64,000 nt of DNA from Nocardioides sp. (lineage in GTDB: Bacteria; Actinomycetota; Actinomycetes; Propionibacteriales; Nocardioidaceae), in assembly GCF_030019515.1 (NCBI RefSeq), contig NZ_JASEEQ010000013.1:87663-151662 (forward strand). The letters run 5' to 3'. Below, piece after piece: positions 8,897-16,671 of the stretch. The notes below the pieces were generated by a model. That model was not told where the DNA came from. It did no database searches and was given only the letters and a program-made list of their open reading frames with translations. Position 1 is the first letter of the stretch, and every line of letters starts with the position of its first letter. The translations under genes were made by a program, and so were the position numbers.

Positions 8897-10069
8897 ATGA
8901 GCACCGAGTTCTCTCTCTACGCCCTCTCCGAGGAGCACCAGGCCGTCCGCGAGGCGGCCCGTGCGGTATGTGATGCGAAGGTGGCGCCGTTCGCGGCCGA
9001 CGTGGACGAGCACGCCCGTTACCCCCGCGAGGCGGCGGAGGCGCTGCTGGCCGCGGACTTCCACGCTCCGCACATCCCCGAGCAGTACGGCGGTGCCGGT
9101 GCGGATGCCCTGGCCACGGTGATCATCATCGAGGAGGTGGCCCGGGCGTGTGCCTCCTCGAGCCTGATCCCGGCGGTGAACAAGCTCGGGTCGCTGCCGG
9201 TGCAGATCGCCGGCTCGGAGGAGCTGAAGGTCAAGTACCTGGGGGCGCTGGCGCGTGGTGAGGGCGGGTTCTCCTACTGCCTCTCCGAGCCGGATGCGGG
9301 CTCGGACGCGGTGGGCATGAAGGCCCGCGCGGTGCGCGACGGTGACACGTGGGTGCTCAACGGGGTCAAGCGCTGGATCACCAACGCGGGGGAGTCGGAG
9401 TACTACACGGTGATGGCGGTGACCGACCCGGAGAAGCGCAGCCGGGGGATCAGCGCCTTCGTGGTGGAGAAGTCCGACGCGGGCGTCTCCTTCGGTGCCC
9501 CGGAGAAGAAGCTCGGGATCAAGGGCTCGCCGACCCGGGAGGTCTACCTGGACAACGTCCGGATCGGTGCGGACCGGATGATCGGGGCGGAGGGCACCGG
9601 GTTCGAGATCGCGATGCGGACCCTGGACCACACCCGGGTCACGATCGCGGCGCAGGCGGTGGGCATCGCCCAGGGGGCAGTGGACTACGCGCTGGGCTAT
9701 GCCCAGGAGCGGCGCCAGTTCGGGAAGCCGATCAGCGACTTCCAGGGGCTGCAGTTCCTACTGGCCGACATGGGGATGAAGGTCGAGGCGGCCCGGCAGC
9801 TGACGTACGCGGCGGCGGGGAAGTCCGAGCGTGGCGACAGCGATCTGACGTTCTTCGGGGCCGCGGCGAAGTGCTTCGCCTCGGACGTGGCGATGGAGGT
9901 CACCACCGACGCCGTGCAGGTCCTGGGTGGCTACGGCTACACCCGCGACTACCCGGTCGAGCGGATGATGCGCGACGCCAAGATCACCCAGATCTACGAG
10001 GGCACCAACCAGGTCCAGCGGATCGTGATGGCCCGGCAGCTCCTCGCGGGAGTGCAGAGCGACCTCTGA
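8897..10069 (+). CDS. Acyl-CoA dehydrogenase
   Basis: This FAD enzyme catalyses the alpha-beta oxidation of acyl-CoA thioesters in fatty acid or branched-chain breakdown. The 390-residue protein has the full three-domain layout: N-terminal helices, the central FAD/substrate segment (YCLSEPDAGSDAVGMKARA, then VLNGVKRWITNAGES), and the C-terminal helical domain with RRQFGKPISDFQ and the arginine/QxLGGYGY segment. The catalytic base is probably Glu368 in QIYEGTNQ, the position used by short- and medium-chain enzymes. It has its own promoter after a terminator and stands alone. Chain length preference cannot be read from sequence. Confidence 0.92.
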   Translation: MSTEFSLYALSEEHQAVREAARAVCDAKVAPFAADVDEHARYPREAAEALLAADFHAPHIPEQYGGAGADALATVIIIEEVARACASSSLIPAVNKLGSLPVQIAGSEELKVKYLGALARGEGGFSYCLSEPDAGSDAVGMKARAVRDGDTWVLNGVKRWITNAGESEYYTVMAVTDPEKRSRGISAFVVEKSDAGVSFGAPEKKLGIKGSPTREVYLDNVRIGADRMIGAEGTGFEIAMRTLDHTRVTIAAQAVGIAQGAVDYALGYAQERRQFGKPISDFQGLQFLLADMGMKVEAARQLTYAAAGKSERGDSDLTFFGAAAKCFASDVAMEVTTDAVQVLGGYGYTRDYPVERMMRDAKITQIYEGTNQVQRIVMARQLLAGVQSDL

Positions 10070-10202
10070 CCCGCGCCCATCGAGCCGGTCGGTGCCTCCG
10101 GGCGTTCCGTGGGTCGTCGTCGGGCACCAGGCCCGGGCGGTCGCGCATCCGGGCCGGCCGGCTGGGTACCGGTGGGCATCCGAGTGCCGAGGAGGTCGAC
10201 CG

Positions 10203-10529
10203 ATGCCCCAGCAGCAGTGGAGCAAGAAGCGCGAGCGGCAGTACGACCACATCAAGGACGGTCTCGAGGAGCGCGGACGCTCCGAGGACGAGGCCGAGGA
10301 GATCGCCGCGCGCACGGTGAACAAGGAGCGCGCCCGCAGCGGCGAGGCGCGCCAGCGCAGCCGGACGTCGACCGAGGACATCTCCTCCTCCCGCCGCGGC
10401 GGGCTGCGCTCGCACTCCGGGCCCGGGGGACGCACCCGGGACCAGCTCTATGCGGAGGCCCGCGACAAGAACATCAAGGGGCGCTCGTCGATGAACAAGG
10501 CCGAGCTCGAGCGGGCCGTCGGCCGCTGA
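10203..10529 (+). CDS. Small basic protein with Rho-N/SAP-like C-terminus
   Basis: This is a 108-residue, highly charged protein often annotated as a plasmid stabilisation protein in actinobacteria, without good reason. Residues 1-50 are a lysine/arginine/glutamate-rich helix (QQWSKKRERQYDHIKDGLEERG), the middle is serine/arginine-rich, and the last 35 residues (TRDQLYAEARDKNIKGRSSMNKAELERAVGR) resemble a Rho N-terminal or SAP-like helix-extended-loop-helix nucleic-acid motif. The ATG at 10203 has GAGGAGG about 7 nt upstream. The next gene is convergent, with its stop 3 bp after this stop. A role in nucleic-acid binding is only a suggestion. Confidence 0.7.
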   Translation: MPQQQWSKKRERQYDHIKDGLEERGRSEDEAEEIAARTVNKERARSGEARQRSRTSTEDISSSRRGGLRSHSGPGGRTRDQLYAEARDKNIKGRSSMNKAELERAVGR

Positions 10530-10532
10530 GGC

Positions 10533-13472
10533 TCACGCGTCGGCGGACACCGGACCGGCTGCCGCCCCCGAGGGTGGCCGGAGCCAACGCGCGAGGACGG
10601 CCTCGATGCCCGCCCCCGTCACCGGCTTGGTGAGGTAGTCGTCCATGCCCGCCGCCAGGCAGCGCTCGCGGTCGCCGGCGACCGCGGAGGCGGTCATCGC
10701 GATGACCGGCAGGCCGGGGCCCCCCAGCTCCAGCCGACGGATCTCGGCCGTCGCCTGGTAGCCGTCCATGACGGGCATCTGGCAGTCCATGAGCACCGCG
10801 TCGAAGCTCCGCGTGCGCAGCGCCTCCAGGGCGGCGAGGCCGTCCGCGGCGACGTCGACCTGGTAGCCGAGGTGCTCGAGGATGCCAACGGCCACGAGCT
10901 GGTTGACCTCGCTGTCCTCGACGACCAGGAGTCGGGCGTCCGGCTTCCTGGTGGCGGGCTCCGGCCGGGGCGTGGCGCCGGGGGCGAGGGAGAGTCTCGA
11001 GATCGCCTCGCTCAGCGCCGAGGGCCGCACCGGCTTGACGAGGCGGGCCGCGAGCCCCGCCGGCAGCGAGGCGGTCGGCAGCACGTCCGTGCCCGAGGTG
11101 AGCAGCATCGTCGCCGTGCCGGCCAGCTCGGGCGTGGCCTGGACCCACGACGCGAGCTCGAGGCCGTTGAGGCCGGGCATCGACAGGTCCAGGAGCGCGA
11201 GGCGGTACGGCATGCCCGCGGCTGCCGCCCGGTGCAGCAGGACCTGGGCCTCCTCGCCCGAGGACGCCTGGTCCACCTCGATGCCCCAGCGCGTGAGCTG
11301 CTCGGCCAGCGCCGTGCGGCAGCCCTCGCTGTCGTCGACGAGCAGGACGGGCTGTCCCTGCCAGGCGTCGGCGAGTGCCGTACGGGGCGAGGGCTGGACG
11401 GCGCTCACGGGCAGCGGCACCACCACCCAGAACCGGCTACCGCCGCCCGCGCGGGGCTCGACGCCGATCTCGCCGCCCATGGCGGTGACGAGCTGGCGGC
11501 TGATCGCCAGCCCCAGCCCGGTGCCGCCGAAGCGCCGGGTCGTGGTGGAGTCGGCCTGGGTGAAGGCGTCGAACAGGTGCTCGCGCTGGTCGGGGTCGAC
11601 GCCGATGCCGGTGTCGAGGACCTCGAAGCGCACGGTGGCCACGTCCGAGGCCATCGCCCGGTCCAGGCGCGCCGAGACGAGGACCTCGCCGGTCGTCGTG
11701 AACTTGATCGCGTTGGAGGCGAGGTTGAGCAGGATCTGGCGCAGGCGGACGGTGTCGCCGCGCAGCCCGAGCGGCACCTCGGGCGAGCAGCGGACGACGA
11801 GCTCGAGCCCCTTCTCCTGGGCGGGCCCCGCGACCAACCGCGCGGTCTCGTCGAGGAGCCGTGCGACGTCGAGGTCGACCTCGTCCAGCTCCAGATGGCC
11901 GGCCTCGATCTTCGAGAAGTCGAGGATGTCGTTGATGACCTGGAGGAGTGCCTCGCCGGCCACCCGGATCCCCTCGGCGTAGCGGTCCTGCTGGCCGTCC
12001 AGACGGGTCGTCAGGATCAGCTCGGTCAGCCCGAGGACGCCGTTGAGCGGTGTCCGGATCTCGTGGCTCATCGTGGCGAGGAACGTCGACTTGGCGCGCG
12101 AGCCGGCCAGGGCGTCGTCGCGCGCCCGCTCCAGCTCCAGCTCCATCTCCTTGCGGGCCGTCGAGTCCGACAGCGAGATGACGATCCCGCGGACGACGGG
12201 GTCGTCGAGGAGGTTGACGAACCGGGCGAGCACCCAGCGATGCTCCGCCTCCGCCGGCACGAGATGGAGCTCCGCCTGCACGACGTTTCCGGGGGCGGCC
12301 AGGGTCCGCTCCAGCGCGTCCTCGAGCCCGTCGTGCAGCCGGAGCCCGGCGGCCTCGGCCCACGCGGGCAGGCTGCGCCGGCTCGAGGGGCCGAGGGACT
12401 CCTCCACGCCACGGGAGGAGAACACGACGTCGAGACGCTCGTCGACGACCAGGATGGCGTCCACCGTGTTGTCGGCGAGCGCCTGGAAGTACTGGTGGCT
12501 GCGGGCCAGCTCGGCGTGGGCGGCGTCCTCGGATGCCAGGAGTCGTCCGACGCGGATCAACGTGATCAGCAGCAGCACGCCCATCCCGACGTACGGGACG
12601 TAGAGGGCGTGCTGGTCGTGGTGGGTCACCAGGTGCGCCACCGGGGGCACGGCCGCCGGGAGGATCGCGAGCAGCATCCGCGTGGTGTGGCTGCGGCGCA
12701 CCGCCCTCCCGTCCGCCTGGACTGCCGGCGCAGTGCGATCCCGCGGCAGGGCCGCCGATGCGAGGAGCAGCATCCCGACCAGCCAGCCGGCGTCGAGCCG
12801 GTCGGGGGGCGTGCCTCCCACCGCCACGAACGCGCTGCTCGTCAGCAGCCAGGTGCCGAGCGCGGCCGTCATCAGCCACCCGGCCGCCGACCGGCCGCGA
12901 CGTACGACGACCGCACGTGCCGCGAACGCGAGCAGGGTCAGGTCCGCGACCGGCGTCGAGAGCTGGAGCGCCCCCTCGGCGACGCTCAGGTCGCTCGCCT
13001 CGAACGCCGCTGTGGTGGAGGCCGTCCACACGAGCAGCACCGCCACGGTCACGATGGTCGCCGCCTCGAGGAGCGGGTCGAGACGTGCCAGTCGACGCCG
13101 GCCGGCCGCGGGGGCGAGCAGTCGGAGCAGTGCCGCCCCGAGGACCAGGTAGCCCGCGAAGTAGGCGACCGCCGCGAGCCAGGCCGCGTCGTCGAGCCCG
13201 GCCCAGCCCACGACGCACCGCTCGAGCACGTCGCCGGCCACGGTCACGCTCACGGCCGCCGCGATCAGCACGGCCACGCTCCGACCTGCGGGGCGGCGGA
13301 GCACGCCCGCCCAGGCGATCACCATCGCTGCAGTCGCGCCGATCAGGTAGGTCAGGTCTCCCGCGCGGCCCGAGGGTGCGACCAGGTGCGCCGTGATGCC
13401 CAGGCAGGCCACTGCGACGGCTGTCGTCGCGGTCCTGGTCGCGGCAGTCGTGCTCACACCCGTCGCGTCCAT
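10533..13472 (-). CDS. Hybrid sensor histidine kinase with two receiver domains
   Basis: This 979-residue membrane protein is a complex two-component sensor. Residues 1 to about 315 hold roughly eight hydrophobic segments with no large extracellular loop. A PAS domain follows (about 325-445, AILVVDERLDVVFSS), then a HisKA domain with the phospho-acceptor His470 in SHEIRTPLNG, an ATPase domain ending GGTGLGLAISRQL, and two receiver domains with Asp762 (LLDLSMPG) and Asp896 (LMDCQMPVMDG), each with the conserved Lys of a KP motif. No HPt domain or output domain is present, so the phosphate partner is elsewhere. The ATG at 13472 is preferred: upstream codons in frame are unrelated to any family. 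It is divergent from the sigma factor gene. Confidence 0.88.
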   Translation of the reverse strand: MDATGVSTTAATRTATTAVAVACLGITAHLVAPSGRAGDLTYLIGATAAMVIAWAGVLRRPAGRSVAVLIAAAVSVTVAGDVLERCVVGWAGLDDAAWLAAVAYFAGYLVLGAALLRLLAPAAGRRRLARLDPLLEAATIVTVAVLLVWTASTTAAFEASDLSVAEGALQLSTPVADLTLLAFAARAVVVRRGRSAAGWLMTAALGTWLLTSSAFVAVGGTPPDRLDAGWLVGMLLLASAALPRDRTAPAVQADGRAVRRSHTTRMLLAILPAAVPPVAHLVTHHDQHALYVPYVGMGVLLLITLIRVGRLLASEDAAHAELARSHQYFQALADNTVDAILVVDERLDVVFSSRGVEESLGPSSRRSLPAWAEAAGLRLHDGLEDALERTLAAPGNVVQAELHLVPAEAEHRWVLARFVNLLDDPVVRGIVISLSDSTARKEMELELERARDDALAGSRAKSTFLATMSHEIRTPLNGVLGLTELILTTRLDGQQDRYAEGIRVAGEALLQVINDILDFSKIEAGHLELDEVDLDVARLLDETARLVAGPAQEKGLELVVRCSPEVPLGLRGDTVRLRQILLNLASNAIKFTTTGEVLVSARLDRAMASDVATVRFEVLDTGIGVDPDQREHLFDAFTQADSTTTRRFGGTGLGLAISRQLVTAMGGEIGVEPRAGGGSRFWVVVPLPVSAVQPSPRTALADAWQGQPVLLVDDSEGCRTALAEQLTRWGIEVDQASSGEEAQVLLHRAAAAGMPYRLALLDLSMPGLNGLELASWVQATPELAGTATMLLTSGTDVLPTASLPAGLAARLVKPVRPSALSEAISRLSLAPGATPRPEPATRKPDARLLVVEDSEVNQLVAVGILEHLGYQVDVAADGLAALEALRTRSFDAVLMDCQMPVMDGYQATAEIRRLELGGPGLPVIAMTASAVAGDRERCLAAGMDDYLTKPVTGAGIEAVLARWLRPPSGAAAGPVSADA

Positions 13473-13669
13473 GGTCCCCCGGCCTCGTTCAGTGGAACGG
13501 CCTCGTCGAGCGCACGGGTGGTCGCGTTCGGCGTCGGCCGTACCTCCTCGTTCGGCCGGTGACCGGCCGACCTGACGACAAATCCGCGCGAGAACCGCGG
13601 CCGAGAAGGAACCGTTCGGTCCCCCATAAGGGTGGTGTGCCGCCTGTGGGCCGCTGCGAGGATCGGAAC

Positions 13670-13692
13670 GGCGGGCGCCCCGCGCGCCCGCC
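13670..13692 (+). promoter_or_regulatory. GC-rich hairpin in the sigma factor leader
   Basis: Arms 13670-13677 and 13685-13692 pair over 8 bp, ending 11 bp before the strong AGGAGGT ribosome binding site at 13704-13710. It could affect translation; this is inference. Confidence 0.3.
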
Positions 13693-13715
13693 GACCATCG
13701 CCCAGGAGGTGCGAG

Positions 13716-14489
13716 ATGGAGCACCGACGAGAGGCCACGACCCGGCTTTTCGAGGAGCTGGAAGCGGCATCCGACCAGGAGGCCCACCGGATCCGCGACG
13801 AGATCGTCCGGCTCAACATGCGGGTCGCCAGCGACTGCGCCCGGCGCTACCGGCAGCGCGGGATCGCGACCGAGGACCTCGACCAGGTGGCCTACCTGGG
13901 GCTGGTCAAGGCGGTCAGGGCGTTCGACGCGGGCCGTGGCCACGACTTCCTCTCGTTCGCCGTTCCGACCATCCGCGGCGAGGTGCGACGCCACTTCCGC
14001 GACCTCGGCTGGGCGCTGCGGCCACCGCGCTCGATCCAGGAGCTGCAGTCGCGCATCCTGGCCGCCGAGGGCGACCTGGCCCAGGAGCTGGGCCGTTCGC
14101 CGCGGCCGAGCGACCTCGCCCGACACCTCGAGGTCGACCTGGAGCAGGTGCTCGACGCCCTCGGCGCAACGGGCTGCTTCGCACCGGCGTCGCTCGACAT
14201 CGTGGCCGTCGACGGCGACGACTCCCTGGGCGACCGGCTCGGCGCGGTCGATCCGGCGTTCGCCACGGCGGAGGCCCGGATCACCTTGGCCACGCTGATG
14301 CGCGGGCTGACGCCGAGGGAGCGGCGGATCCTCGAGCTGCGGTTCTTCGGCAACCGCACCCAGGCCGAGATCGGGGCCGACATCGGCGTCACCCAGATGC
14401 AGGTCTCCCGGCTGCTGAACCGGATCCTGGGCCGGCTCCGCGAGCGGATGCTGGCCGAGTCCGACGCGTCGTCCGGCCCCGCAGCGTAG
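13716..14489 (+). CDS. RNA polymerase sigma factor, SigB/SigF-like (sigma-70 group 3)
   Basis: This 257-residue sigma factor belongs to the stress/sporulation type. Region 2 is clear (DQVAYLGLVKAVRAFD, FLSFAVPTIRGEVRRHFRD, about residues 48-90), region 3 follows (RPPRSIQELQSRI to HLEVDLEQVLDAL), and region 4 near the C-terminus has LTPRERRILELRFFGNRTQAEIGADIGVTQMQVSRLL, the helix-turn-helix that reads the -35 box. The start at 13716 has a near-perfect AGGAGGT five nt upstream. No anti-sigma (RsbW) or anti-anti-sigma gene is adjacent; the neighbour is the divergent hybrid kinase, which suggests control through a two-component route. Confidence 0.9.
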   Translation: MEHRREATTRLFEELEAASDQEAHRIRDEIVRLNMRVASDCARRYRQRGIATEDLDQVAYLGLVKAVRAFDAGRGHDFLSFAVPTIRGEVRRHFRDLGWALRPPRSIQELQSRILAAEGDLAQELGRSPRPSDLARHLEVDLEQVLDALGATGCFAPASLDIVAVDGDDSLGDRLGAVDPAFATAEARITLATLMRGLTPRERRILELRFFGNRTQAEIGADIGVTQMQVSRLLNRILGRLRERMLAESDASSGPAA

Positions 14490-14513
14490 GTACGGTCCCA
14501 GGACGTCGGCTCC

Positions 14514-14588
14514 AGAACGACGGCCCTAGAACGACGGCCCTAGAACGACGGCCCTAGAACGACGGCCCTAGAACGACGGCCCTAGAAC
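14514..14588. repeat. 14-bp tandem repeat, about five copies
   Basis: The unit GAACGACGGCCCTA repeats with exact 14-bp period from 14515 in the gap between two convergent genes. The last partial copy overlaps the end of the crotonase gene, whose TAG stop (14582-14584 complement) lies within the repeat sequence. Confidence 0.9.
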
Positions 14589-15448
14589 ACGGGTGGCAGC
14601 TCCGAGGCCCGGCCGGTGAAGGTCGGCGCCCGCTTCTCCAGGAAGGCCGTGACGCCCTCCCTCCCATCGCCGATCGAGGACCAGTACATCGCCAGCGAGT
14701 CCGACAGGTGCGCCTCGAGCGGGTCCGCGGCCGCGCTGTTGCGGTAGAGCAGGCGCTTCGCCAGGCCCAGCGCCGTGGGGGAGCGGCCGACCACGAACGA
14801 GCGGGCCAGGGCGTACGCCGCGGGGAGCAGCTCGTCCGGCTCGTGCACGCTGCGCACCAGGCGGCCGGCGAGCGCGGCGTCGGCGCTCAGGATCTCCGCG
14901 GAGTACACCCACTCCAGGGCCTGCTGGATCCCGACGATCCGCGGCAGGAACCAGCTCGACGCCGCCTCCGGGACGATGCCGAGGCGGCCGAAGACGAAGC
15001 CGATCCGAGCCGTGGTCGACGCCAGCCGCAGGTCCATCGCCAACGTCATGGTGGCGCCGATCCCGACCGCCGGGCCGTTGATCGCCGCGATCACCGGCTT
15101 CGGCAGCGCATGGATCGCGAGCGTGACGCGGCCACCGGTGTCGCGCACCCCGTCGTGGTACGGCGGCTCGTCGTACGCCGCCCGGAACTCCTCGGGCGTC
15201 GGGCGCAGCGACTCGTCGAGCCCGAACACGTTGCCCTCGGCCGACAGGTCCATCCCGGCGCAGAACGCACGGCCGGCACCGGTGACCACGACGGCGCGGA
15301 CGTCGTCCTCGACCGCGTCGGTGCGGAAGACCGTCTCGAGCTCGCGCGCCATGGTCACGTCGAACGCGTTGAGCTGGTCGGGGCGGTCCAGCGTCAACGT
15401 GGCGATGCCGTCCTCGTCGACCGACCAGCGCAGGGTCTCGTAGCTCAT
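14582..15448 (-). CDS. Enoyl-CoA hydratase/isomerase (crotonase family)
   Basis: This 288-residue crotonase-fold enzyme acts on acyl-CoA thioesters, most likely hydrating 2-enoyl-CoA in beta-oxidation. The oxyanion-hole segments are AFCAGMDLS (about residue 70) and INGPAVGIGATMTLAMDLRLA (about 140), and a catalytic-type Glu occurs in GIVPEAASSWFLPRIVG. A longer-than-usual loop (EGNVFGLDESLRPTPEEFRAAYDEPPYHDG) follows the first oxyanion segment, as in several actinobacterial members. Its ATG overlaps the stop of the upstream LCP gene by 4 bp (15445-15448), so translation is coupled although the functions differ. Confidence 0.88.
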   Translation of the reverse strand: MSYETLRWSVDEDGIATLTLDRPDQLNAFDVTMARELETVFRTDAVEDDVRAVVVTGAGRAFCAGMDLSAEGNVFGLDESLRPTPEEFRAAYDEPPYHDGVRDTGGRVTLAIHALPKPVIAAINGPAVGIGATMTLAMDLRLASTTARIGFVFGRLGIVPEAASSWFLPRIVGIQQALEWVYSAEILSADAALAGRLVRSVHEPDELLPAAYALARSFVVGRSPTALGLAKRLLYRNSAAADPLEAHLSDSLAMYWSSIGDGREGVTAFLEKRAPTFTGRASELPPVF

Positions 15449-16659
15449 CCGGTCACGCTCCTCGGCAGGCCGGTCGGCGTGCACAGGCTGGCCGGCACGT
15501 CGTCGGTCTTGTCCTCGATGATGTAGCGGAACATCTGCTTGGACCGCTCGGCGTCCCAGTGCACGGCGAGGTCCGCGATCGGGACCACGCAGCTGAGCCC
15601 GTTCTCGCCGTTCACGTGCGTCATCGACGACGCCCACAGTGCCGCACGCAGCGGGCTGGTGCCCTCGCCGAAGGCGAAGAAGTCCGGGACCGAGTTGGAC
15701 AGCCGCCAGTACCGCACCGGGTTCAGCACCGTCCACGGCGAGACCACCTCGTCGCCGACGGCGGCGACGACCTCGCGCTGGCGCTTGACCCGGTCGATGT
15801 CACCGATGCTCGAGGTGTGCCGCGAGCGGGCGTAGCCGAGCGCGGTCGTGCCGTCGGCCTCCTGGCAGCCCTTCTCGACGTCGAGGTTGGCGAGCTTGTC
15901 CTTCATCGCCTGCTTCGGGCAGATCGTGATGCCGCCGACGGCGTCCACCACCCCGGCGAGCCCGCCGAGACCGATCTCCACGTAGTCGTCGACGCGGATG
16001 CCCGTGTTCTGCTCGATGGTGCGGACCAGCAGCTGGGGGCCGCCGTACGCGTAGGCCGCGTTGATCTTCGTGGTGCCGTGCCCCGGGATCCCCACGAGCG
16101 AGTCGCGCGGGATCGACATCAGCAGGTTCGGGCCGTCGCCGGTGTGCAGCAGCATGATCGTGTCGGTGCGCTGTCCCGCCGCGTTGCCGGTGCCGAGCTG
16201 CTTGCGCTCCTCGGGGCTCAGCCCGGCCCGCGAGTCACTGCCGACGAGCAGGTACGTCGTGCCGGGCTGGTCGCCCGGGCGGTCGCCGGACGGCTCGAAG
16301 TCGACCTTGTCCACCTTGCTCCACGCCCAGAGCGGCACCGCGACCAGGTAGACGACCCAGAGCAGCAGCAGCGCGAGCACGATCCGCAGCCAGAACCCCG
16401 GCCCCCGGCGACGGCCGCGGGGCCGGCCGGCGGGAGGGCGCGCCGCGGGTGGAGGGGGCGTCGGGCGGCCGGGCTGGGTCGCCGGCCGGCCGGGCGCAGG
16501 CACGGGCGGTGGCGTCTGCCCGGGACGCGACACCGTGGGCATCACCCGGGTCTCGTCGGGTCGCGGCTCACGGTCCGGGTCACCGGATCCGCCGTACAGC
16601 CAGTGGAAGTCGGGAGACCCGTCCCCGGGCTCGCCGTCCCCCCGGGGGCGATCAGTCAT
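15445..16659 (-). CDS. LCP (LytR-CpsA-Psr) family cell-wall polymer ligase
   Basis: LCP enzymes transfer lipid-linked polysaccharide (arabinogalactan, teichoic-type polymers) to peptidoglycan on the outer face of the membrane. This 404-residue protein has a proline-rich cytoplasmic N-terminus (about 1-88), one transmembrane helix (WLRIVLALLLLWVVYLVAVPL), and the LCP domain with the conserved Asp/Arg residues in LLVGSDSRAG, LMSIPRDSLV, KINAAYAYGG and YARSRHTSSIGDIDRVKRQREV. There is no C-terminal LytR_C domain. The ATG follows a TAGCGT box by 6 nt; that box overlaps the stop of the wax synthase gene, so this gene has its own promoter. Confidence 0.92.
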   Translation of the reverse strand: MTDRPRGDGEPGDGSPDFHWLYGGSGDPDREPRPDETRVMPTVSRPGQTPPPVPAPGRPATQPGRPTPPPPAARPPAGRPRGRRRGPGFWLRIVLALLLLWVVYLVAVPLWAWSKVDKVDFEPSGDRPGDQPGTTYLLVGSDSRAGLSPEERKQLGTGNAAGQRTDTIMLLHTGDGPNLLMSIPRDSLVGIPGHGTTKINAAYAYGGPQLLVRTIEQNTGIRVDDYVEIGLGGLAGVVDAVGGITICPKQAMKDKLANLDVEKGCQEADGTTALGYARSRHTSSIGDIDRVKRQREVVAAVGDEVVSPWTVLNPVRYWRLSNSVPDFFAFGEGTSPLRAALWASSMTHVNGENGLSCVVPIADLAVHWDAERSKQMFRYIIEDKTDDVPASLCTPTGLPRSVTG

Positions 16660-16665
16660 GCCCCG

Positions 16666-16671
16666 ACGCTA
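16666..16671 (-). promoter_or_regulatory. -10 box TAGCGT of the LCP gene, leaderless start
   Basis: Read on the minus strand, it ends 6 nt before the LCP ATG at 16659 and shares bases with the TAG stop of the upstream gene. Confidence 0.55.

Noticed and set aside
10872..13562. 896-residue open frame opposite the hybrid histidine kinase
   Set aside because: The minus strand encodes conserved kinase and receiver motifs; the plus translation is Arg/Gly/His-rich with no motif.
13611..13636. Possible SigF/SigB-type autoregulated promoter before the sigma factor gene
   Set aside because: GTTC and GGGT are present but only 12 bp apart, shorter than the usual 14-16 bp spacer.
10533..14126. Longer start for the hybrid kinase at 14126
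   Set aside because: The added 218 residues overlap the divergent sigma factor gene and resemble no known sensor domain; the ATG at 13472 precedes the first membrane helix.
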